Origin: RGIG3701 sp030530205
GTDB lineage: Bacteria; Planctomycetota; Planctomycetia; Pirellulales; Thermoguttaceae
Direction: 5' to 3'
Assembly (NCBI GenBank): GCA_030530205.1
Contig: JAUMVK010000005.1
Span: forward strand, 1 to 64,000
Length of the DNA: 64,000 nucleotides
Shown here: positions 52,771-59,012 of the stretch, piece by piece
Layout: the number at the start of each line of letters is the position of its first letter
How positions within the stretch are numbered: position 1 is the first letter of the stretch
Position numbers and translations under genes: made by a program
The notes under the pieces: model-generated
What the model was told of the DNA's origin: nothing
Database searches by the model: none
The model's input: only the letters and a program-made list of their open reading frames with translations

Positions 52771-53490
52771 ATGAATCAGCACGAAGCGATTCTGTATTAC
52801 CTTGATCGGTCTCGTTTCCCCGACCCTCGAGAGTCTTTTGAAGACGGGCTTTTGGCGACGGGTGGGGGAACAGACCCGGATACTCTTCTGGACGCTTATA
52901 TACACGGGATTTTTCCTTGGCCGTTGGAAGACCCGGATTTGCCTCTTTTGTGGTTCAGTCCTTTGGAACGCGCTTTAATTGAGCCAGAGACGTTCCATAT
53001 TTCACGTCGGTTACGCCAAACTCTGCGAAGCGGAAAATTTGAGGTGACGATCGACCGTGCGTTTCGGAAGGTGATTACGAATTGCGCGAAAGTCGAGCGT
53101 CCCGGTGAGGATGGTACGTGGATAACGGACGACATCATTCGTGGTTTTTGTCTTTTTCACCGGCTGGGTTTCGCTCATTCAGTGGAAGTCTGGCGCGATG
53201 ATCGCCTCGTCGGCGGTCTGTATGGAGAGGCGCTGGGCAGCTACTTTGCCGGGGAGTCCAAATTCCATTTTGAAACGGATGCTTCCAAAGTTGCGCTGGC
53301 GTGGCTGGTGCGTCATCTGCAAACACTTGGGTTTACGCTCATTGATGTGCAGGTTGCGAATTCTCATACGGAACAGTTCAATCTGCACATTGTACCACGG
53401 GAAGAATTTCTGACCCGGCTGCGTACTGCGATCCTGAATACGGACGTTCATTTCTCACGTGAAATTACCTGGAAGAAGGAAGATTTTTAG
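52771..53490 (+). CDS. aat: Leucyl/phenylalanyl-tRNA-protein transferase
   Basis: Adds Leu or Phe from charged tRNA to proteins with basic N-termini, marking them for the N-end rule. The 239-residue length is normal. Family motifs: GLLATGGGTDPDTLLDAYIHGIFPW, TWITDDIIRGFCLFHRLGFAHSVEVW, LVGGLYGEALGSYFAGESKF, and LIDVQVANSHTEQF, which keeps the Asp and Gln equivalent to the catalytic D186/Q188 of the E. coli enzyme. GESMF is GESKF here and the LGA of the final motif is changed. Its natural partner ClpS is at 13862 in this window. Confidence 0.93.
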   Translation: MNQHEAILYYLDRSRFPDPRESFEDGLLATGGGTDPDTLLDAYIHGIFPWPLEDPDLPLLWFSPLERALIEPETFHISRRLRQTLRSGKFEVTIDRAFRKVITNCAKVERPGEDGTWITDDIIRGFCLFHRLGFAHSVEVWRDDRLVGGLYGEALGSYFAGESKFHFETDASKVALAWLVRHLQTLGFTLIDVQVANSHTEQFNLHIVPREEFLTRLRTAILNTDVHFSREITWKKEDF

Positions 53491-53693
53491 GGAAACCAGG
53501 ATCGATGATCCGGTTCCTCCCTGTTTCTCTGGTTTTTGTATTTGATTTAAAAGGCTCAACTTTGTTATTTTGCCGTCTTTCTCTTTTGGGAAAATGAGAA
53601 TTATGTGCAAACTTTGCGGGTTGTTTTTCTGGAAACATTACATAAAATTCTTTAAAATTTAAATTATTTTGGGCTTTTTTCAGGTACTACCAA
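53491..53693. other. Intergenic region with weak hairpin
   Basis: A bulged hairpin (GGATC/GATCC extended by ACC/GGT) just after aat could act in termination. No gene is seen up to the promoter at 53694. Confidence 0.35.
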
Positions 53694-53722
53694 TAGACGA
53701 AAAGCCAAGAAAGTGTTATACT
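53694..53722 (+). promoter_or_regulatory. Promoter of the MMPL exporter
   Basis: TAGACG (53694-53699), 17-base spacer, TATACT (53717-53722), about 65 bases upstream of ATG 53789. Confidence 0.6.
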
Positions 53723-53788
53723 AAAAGAGATATTTTTTTAAGAAATTTTTTTGAGTTAGAGGAAGATACCTTCGATCCAGGAAACGAC

Positions 53789-56632
53789 ATGAAAAAAACT
53801 TTTTACGAAAAATACGCCTTGCTGATTCTGGTGATGATTACGTTCACACTTCCAATTATTGGGGTGGGAGTGAAACGTACGCTGGAAAATGTCAGAAACA
53901 ATATTAAAGAGTGGCTCCCTGAAGGTACACCGGAGTCGGTCCTTCATACGTGGTTCCAGCAGAATTTTCCGAATGAACAGTTCATCCTGATGAGCTGGGA
54001 AGGCTGTTCCTTGAATGACCCGCGTATGGAGGTCATGCGAGGCAGACTTCTTCCGCGTAAAAACGAGGATGGAAAAGTTATTGATGAAGATTTCAACCTC
54101 CGGTTTTACGAAACCTACGTTACGGGGCCCGAATTGGCCGAGCAGGTACGTGAAGGTTCTTCAATGTCACGCGGCGAGGCCATTGACCGTCTGAAGGGAA
54201 CTCTCATTGGGGTGGACGGAATTCAGACTTCCGTGATGATTTTCCTGCGCCCGGGCTGTGAAGGCGAAAATATGCGTGGCGCCATTGGTGAGATATACCG
54301 TCTGGCACGTCAGGATTTCGTATTTGACCGTCGGAAACTGACTCCGCAGCAGCTCGCCACCGTGGAAGAAATCCAAAAGGAACAACTCGGCAAAACGTTT
54401 GTAAAGGAACCGCAAAACTTCCTGGAACGTAAATTGAAGATGAAAATCCCTGAGAAATTGACCGAGGATGAGAAAAACATTCGTTCAATCCCTAAGGAAG
54501 ATTTGATTGTTCTTCATGGGCTCCAGCCTTCGGATCTTCATCTCGGGGGTCCTCCGGTCGATAACGTGGCGATTGATGTCGAGGGAAACCGCACACTTAT
54601 GCGTCTGGCGTGGATGGCTGCCGTGGTCGGTTTCACTATCGCAAGCCTTTGCCTGCGCAGTGTGCGTCTGGTGTTGATTGTGTTCTGCGCGGCACTTTTG
54701 GCGACGGGTTACGCGCTGGCGATCGTGAACTTCACGGGGGCTTCCACGGACGCGATCATGCTTTCCATGCCGCCTCTGGTTTACGTCCTTACGATGTCGG
54801 GGGCCATTCACTTCATTAATTACTACCACGATGCGTTAGAAGAAGATGGTGGTGTTCATGGGGCTGTTGAGCGTGCCGTCCAGCATGCGTTCACGCCGGT
54901 CTGTGTTTCGGCAATTACGACGATGTTGGGCCTGTTTTCGCTCCTGACAAGTAACCTGGTTCCGATTCGGAATTTTGGTTTTTACTCGGGCGTTGGTGTC
55001 GGGATTTCGATTTTCGTCCTTTTCCTCTATGTGACTTCGGCCCTTCAGCTCTTTCCGTCGCCCCGTTTCGCGGACAAAATGGCGAAACTCGGCGCAGAAG
55101 GCAAAGAGATGAAACGTAAAGACGTGATTGGCTCGCAGTGGCAAAAACTGGGTAAATTGTTGATTTATCACCCGTACATCAGTTTGACAATCTGTACCTT
55201 GATCTTACTGTGTGGTTTCGCTGGTTTGCCGCAGATCATTCCATCGGTGAAGCTCATGAACTTCTTCAAACAGGATACGACGATCATTCACGATTACGCC
55301 TGGCTGGAAGATCATCTCGGACCGCTTGTTCCGATGGAGGTTGTGATTCGTTTTGATAATGAAAAGATCCCGCAGAATATGCGTGACCGCCTGCTTTTGG
55401 TGGAAGATGCCGTTAATGCTGTCAAGAAGGAACTGGCGGATCCGGATGTTGGAACACCGGCGAGCAGCTCGTCTCGACCGCGTCGTAAACTCCTGTTCAA
55501 TAAACGTAAAACCTCGGTATCGGAAGAGAAACAGGTCGGAGGTGTTTTGTCCGCTGTTATGCTGCTTCCAGACCCGAATGCTGGCAGCTTGATGGAACGT
55601 TCCGGCTGGAATGGCCAAGTCGTGAGGAGTTATAATAAAATCGGCGAGTTCGTCAAGCAGGACCTCCTTGCGGCAGAACGTAAGTATGAGGAACGTGCTC
55701 TGGCGGCGGGACAGAAGAATCTCAGCCCAACCCTCCAGGAAATAGGGGTTCCGGAGTCGATTCTGGAAAAACTCAATCCGCTGAAAATCACGACGCTTCA
55801 TGACCTTCGCGCGAAAACAGAAGAATTGGAAGCGCAAAAACAGAAACTTCCGCTTGAGGAGGAAGAACAGACCACTTTGGAGAAGACGATCTATAGCTGG
55901 CAGGTGGACCATGGTGACGAACTTTTCAGAATCACCTGCCGAGTGAAGGCCCTGACGGATGTTGACTACGGTGATTTTGTTAACGAACTGCGCAAGACGA
56001 TAGACCCTGTGGTGAGTCACTGGCTCGCGGAAAATGGCCTTGCGGTAGTGGGTGAGAAAGCGCCGGTGGAAGCCATTTATACGGGTTCCGTGCCGATTGT
56101 TTACAAGACTCAGCATGAGCTGATGAACAGTTTATATAAGAGTATCATATACTCCTTCCTCACGATTTCGTGCGTGATGATGATCCTTCTGAAGAATTTC
56201 ACGGGCGGTCTTTGCGCCATGATCCCGAACATTTTCCCGGTCGCCGTCGTGTTTGGCTCGATGGGCTGGCTGGGGATCCTGTGCGACCTGGGGGCGATGA
56301 TGACCGCAAGCGTGGCCCTCGGTATTGCGACCGACGATACCATTCACTACCTGACCTGGTACCGGCGTGCGCTGGACGAAGGGCTCCACCATAAAGACGC
56401 GGCCCTTTCCGCCTATCGACGATGCGCCACGGCCATGACGCAGACCACACTGGTTTCGGCGTTCGGCCTTTCGGTCTTCGCGTTCAGTACATTTACACCG
56501 ACCCTTTATTTCGGCGTGATGATGCTGATGCTGCTCTTCGCGGCTCTGTTCGGGGATTTGGTTTACCTGCCCTCCATCCTCACCGTCAGCGGTGGCAAGA
56601 TGTTCGCGAAAGGGAAGAAGGTCGAGAAGTAG
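53789..56632 (+). CDS. RND-superfamily (MMPL-type) exporter
   Basis: A 947-residue inner-membrane transporter with the two-half RND layout: TM1 near residue 10-30 (YALLILVMITFTLPIIGVGV), a large periplasmic loop (~30-270), a five-helix bundle starting at MRLAWMAAVVGFTIASLCLRSV, a TM after a gap (PYISLTICTLILLCGFAGL, ~500), a second loop with the extra helical segment (~530-800), and a last bundle (SIIYSFLTISCVMMILLKNF ... LLFAALFGDLVYLPSIL). The Asp-rich sequences typical of proton-coupled RND proteins are seen around DAIMLSM and GIATDDTIHYLTWY. Likely exports lipids or hydrophobic molecules. The start MKKTFYEKY is chosen over an upstream ORF extension. Confidence 0.88.
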   Translation: MKKTFYEKYALLILVMITFTLPIIGVGVKRTLENVRNNIKEWLPEGTPESVLHTWFQQNFPNEQFILMSWEGCSLNDPRMEVMRGRLLPRKNEDGKVIDEDFNLRFYETYVTGPELAEQVREGSSMSRGEAIDRLKGTLIGVDGIQTSVMIFLRPGCEGENMRGAIGEIYRLARQDFVFDRRKLTPQQLATVEEIQKEQLGKTFVKEPQNFLERKLKMKIPEKLTEDEKNIRSIPKEDLIVLHGLQPSDLHLGGPPVDNVAIDVEGNRTLMRLAWMAAVVGFTIASLCLRSVRLVLIVFCAALLATGYALAIVNFTGASTDAIMLSMPPLVYVLTMSGAIHFINYYHDALEEDGGVHGAVERAVQHAFTPVCVSAITTMLGLFSLLTSNLVPIRNFGFYSGVGVGISIFVLFLYVTSALQLFPSPRFADKMAKLGAEGKEMKRKDVIGSQWQKLGKLLIYHPYISLTICTLILLCGFAGLPQIIPSVKLMNFFKQDTTIIHDYAWLEDHLGPLVPMEVVIRFDNEKIPQNMRDRLLLVEDAVNAVKKELADPDVGTPASSSSRPRRKLLFNKRKTSVSEEKQVGGVLSAVMLLPDPNAGSLMERSGWNGQVVRSYNKIGEFVKQDLLAAERKYEERALAAGQKNLSPTLQEIGVPESILEKLNPLKITTLHDLRAKTEELEAQKQKLPLEEEEQTTLEKTIYSWQVDHGDELFRITCRVKALTDVDYGDFVNELRKTIDPVVSHWLAENGLAVVGEKAPVEAIYTGSVPIVYKTQHELMNSLYKSIIYSFLTISCVMMILLKNFTGGLCAMIPNIFPVAVVFGSMGWLGILCDLGAMMTASVALGIATDDTIHYLTWYRRALDEGLHHKDAALSAYRRCATAMTQTTLVSAFGLSVFAFSTFTPTLYFGVMMLMLLFAALFGDLVYLPSILTVSGGKMFAKGKKVEK

Positions 56633-56638
56633 TTTTGC

Positions 56639-56765
56639 GGGGACGACGCTTCCAGCGTCGTCTCAAAAACCAACATCTGCGGGGACGACGCTTCCAGCGT
56701 CGTCTCTAATTATGAATTAAGAATTTTGAATTATGAATTGAAACGACGCTGGAAGCGTCGTCCCC
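56639..56765. repeat. Hairpin repeat cluster (family R1), three copies
   Basis: Copies at 56639-56662 and 56681-56704 (same orientation) and 56742-56765 (inverted), with an AT-rich filler of AATTATGAATT type at 56707-56740. The layout copies that at 10473-10586. It separates the exporter stop from the convergent glycosyltransferase. Confidence 0.9.
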
Positions 56766-56774
56766 GTAAAGTCA

Positions 56775-57977
56775 TTAATTGAGACCGATTTTTTTCAGTT
56801 CATTTTCGATTTTTGCTGTATTTTTCCACGGGTCATAAAACTCCATGACCCGTTTTTGATTTTTAAAGCCCAGAGTCTCGCAGAGTTCAGAAGACTGGAA
56901 AAGAGCCAGAATTTTTTGGGCCAGAATCGCCGGCTCCTCGTCCGGTACGAGAAAACCGGTCTCGCCGTCCTGAATGATCTCACACGGCCCCTGCGAGCGT
57001 ACCGCGATGGTGGGAAGCGCGAACATTCCCGCCTCGATCAGGACCAGCCCAAAAGATTCCTCGTGTGATGTGAGGACCAGCGTTTTCGCCAGGCGCAGAA
57101 GCGGCCGAATGTCCGTCTGGAACGGTATGATCCTGCACACATTTCCAAGATTTTTGGCCTGGATCTCCACGCGAAGGGATTCCTCCAACGGGCCCGCGCC
57201 GGCAAAAATGATCTGGATTGCGCCGCGGACGTTTTCGGGAAGACGCTCCACCGCTTGCAGAAGAAGGAACGGATTCTTGCGCTCCGAGAAACGCCCGAGC
57301 CAAAGCGCGGTCCAGCGCCCGGGGTCCACGCCGTACTGCGCCAGTTCCCGCCATGCGGGTTCCGCCTGCTCGGAGCCGAAACTTTCGACTTCCTCAAGCG
57401 TCAGCCGGGACGAGTTGGAAACGACGGCTGATTTTTGCAGGAGTTTTTCTGCCTCGGGCTTTTTAACCGCGGAAATCAGGAGTTCCTCCGCGATTTTTCG
57501 GGCCGGGTCCGACTCGAAGATCACGCTCTGACTGTTCCGGTAGAAAAAACGGACGATTTTCGGGAGCGAAAACCAGCGCGGCCGCATAAACTCATCCAGC
57601 AGAACCTCGTGAATGTGCGCCACGTGCGGGATCCCGGCCCGCCGCGCGGCCAGTGCGCCTTCAAAGAGGCAAACCGTGTTCGTGTACACCGCGTCGATGT
57701 GATGCTCACGAATGAAACGGCTCAGAAAGATTTGCCGCCCCGGAATCCCCAGCCGGTTTTTCCACTCCCAAAGGGACGGCTCGTAAAGCATCCACCAGCT
57801 CCACGGCAGAAATTCTACGTGGATCCCGAGACGTTTGGCCGATTCGGCCATTGGACCATCGGAAGGAAAAATCACGAATGGTTCAATTTGAGCGCGGTTC
57901 AGGCATTTCAGCGTTGTATCAAGGCAAAACTCTGCCCCGCCTCGCTGGGAACTGTGAGCGAGAAAAAGAAGGTTCAT
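56775..57977 (-). CDS. Glycosyltransferase family 4 enzyme
   Basis: A 400-residue GT-B enzyme that transfers a sugar from a nucleotide donor, likely in envelope or exopolysaccharide synthesis. Seen: N-terminal FLAHSSQRGGAEFCLD (acceptor domain), TALWLGRFSERKNPFLLLQAVERL start of the C-terminal donor domain, IPFQTDIRPLLRLAKTLVLTSHEESFGLVLIEAGMFALPTIAVRSQGPCEII with the E-x7-E donor motif, and GETGFLVPDEEPAIL. Its start ATGA overlaps the stop of rex (57974-57977), so both are translated together. Confidence 0.9.
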   Translation of the reverse strand: MNLLFLAHSSQRGGAEFCLDTTLKCLNRAQIEPFVIFPSDGPMAESAKRLGIHVEFLPWSWWMLYEPSLWEWKNRLGIPGRQIFLSRFIREHHIDAVYTNTVCLFEGALAARRAGIPHVAHIHEVLLDEFMRPRWFSLPKIVRFFYRNSQSVIFESDPARKIAEELLISAVKKPEAEKLLQKSAVVSNSSRLTLEEVESFGSEQAEPAWRELAQYGVDPGRWTALWLGRFSERKNPFLLLQAVERLPENVRGAIQIIFAGAGPLEESLRVEIQAKNLGNVCRIIPFQTDIRPLLRLAKTLVLTSHEESFGLVLIEAGMFALPTIAVRSQGPCEIIQDGETGFLVPDEEPAILAQKILALFQSSELCETLGFKNQKRVMEFYDPWKNTAKIENELKKIGLN

Positions 57978-58621
57978 TCGAAATTGGTCTGCGTTAATCT
58001 CTGTGAAAGCACGGCATAGCTGGAGGAAAGGGAAACATTTTCAACGATGACGGAATCCGGGGCAAAGAGTTGGACGGGAGCGAAATTCCATATTCCGATG
58101 ATCCCCGCTTCAACCATCATGTCTGCGGTGGACTGCGCGAACTGTACAGGAACCGTCAATATTGCGCACCGGACGTTCATTTCCTTTGCCTTTTGCGAAA
58201 ACTCCGAAACGGGGTAGGTCGGTCTCCCGAGGATGGTCTTGCCGATTTTTTCCGTGTCTGAATCGAAAGACGCTACGATGTCAAGGTTTTCCTGTTTGAA
58301 TCCTTTATACCCGAGCAGGGCGGTTCCCAGATGCCCCACTCCTACGAGGAACGCCGGGCGAGGTTTGTCCCAACCCAGAAAACACTCGATATGGCTCACC
58401 AATTCATTGATCGTGTGACCGATTTTCGGACGGCCAACGATTCCAGTCATAGCGAGATCTTTTCGGACCTGGATCCCCGTCAGGCCAAGTTCTTCCGCGA
58501 TGCGTGTGCTGGAAACGACTTCGACTTTTTGTTCCCGTAACTGGCGAAGGAAAGAAAGGTAAAGCGGAAGCCGACGAATACTCGGCACCGGGTACACTCG
58601 ATCCCTGGATTCTGCGCACAT
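57974..58621 (-). CDS. rex: Redox-sensing transcriptional repressor Rex
   Basis: Regulator that senses NADH/NAD+ and represses fermentation or anaerobic respiration genes. The N-terminal winged helix (RRLPLYLSFLRQLREQKVEVVSSTRIAEELGLTGIQVRKDLAMTG) precedes the Rossmann domain (GVGHLGTALLGYKGF, the dinucleotide glycine-rich loop) and the domain-swapped C-terminal helix. Length 215 is normal. AGAAGG at about 58629-58634 gives seven bases to ATG 58621, so I prefer this over ATG 58627 or GTG 58630. The gene overlaps the glycosyltransferase by ATGA, an odd pairing, and suggests a redox-regulated or merely coupled operon. Confidence 0.92.
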   Translation of the reverse strand: MCAESRDRVYPVPSIRRLPLYLSFLRQLREQKVEVVSSTRIAEELGLTGIQVRKDLAMTGIVGRPKIGHTINELVSHIECFLGWDKPRPAFLVGVGHLGTALLGYKGFKQENLDIVASFDSDTEKIGKTILGRPTYPVSEFSQKAKEMNVRCAILTVPVQFAQSTADMMVEAGIIGIWNFAPVQLFAPDSVIVENVSLSSSYAVLSQRLTQTNFE

Positions 58622-58671
58622 GATCATCACCTTCTGGAAAAAATACGATTTTCTTTTAAATAGTCATTTAT

Positions 58672-58677
58672 ATTATA
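58672..58677 (-). promoter_or_regulatory. Candidate -10 element of rex
   Basis: TATAAT on the minus strand, about 50 bases upstream of the rex start. The -35 is unclear (TTTTGA or TTGAAT at short spacing). Confidence 0.4.
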
Positions 58678-58780
58678 ACAGATTTTCAAAAATTCAAAAG
58701 GACACACGCCGGTGAAATGGATAAAAAAATATAAAAAAGATAAAATTTTTTCACTTTTGACGTTTTTCGTAGGGAAACCC

Positions 58781-58808
58781 TTTACAAAAATCGAAAATCG
58801 TTTATACT
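58781..58808 (+). promoter_or_regulatory. Promoter of the Ski2-like helicase
   Basis: TTTACA (58781-58786, 5 of 6 to consensus), 16-base spacer, TATACT (58803-58808). The ATG is about 205 bases away, beyond a repeat block. Confidence 0.65.
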
Positions 58809-58837
58809 TTTTTAAATCCTGGCGGATTTATAGTTAG

Positions 58838-59000
58838 GAATGAGGAATTAGGAGTGAGGAGTGAATTGAAAGGCGGTAATGGAGGCCGGAGGCCGGAATT
58901 ACGCGCCGTTTCAAGGTTGAACTCATTCTGAAACCAACGTTACGCGCCAGCGCAACTCCTCACTCCTCACTCCACACTTTAACTCCACACTCCACACTCA
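58838..59000. repeat. Inverted repeat block in the helicase leader (family R7)
   Basis: GGAGTGAGGAGTG (58851-58863) pairs perfectly with CACTCCTCACTCC (58961-58973). Between lie GGAGGCCGGAGGCC, and the blocks AACTCATTCTG (58920-58930) and CGTTACGCGC (58938-58947) shared inverted with 81-108. It ends in tandem CTCCACACTCCACACTC before the helicase ATG. Confidence 0.8.
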
Positions 59001-59012
59001 ACCCTGAATAAA

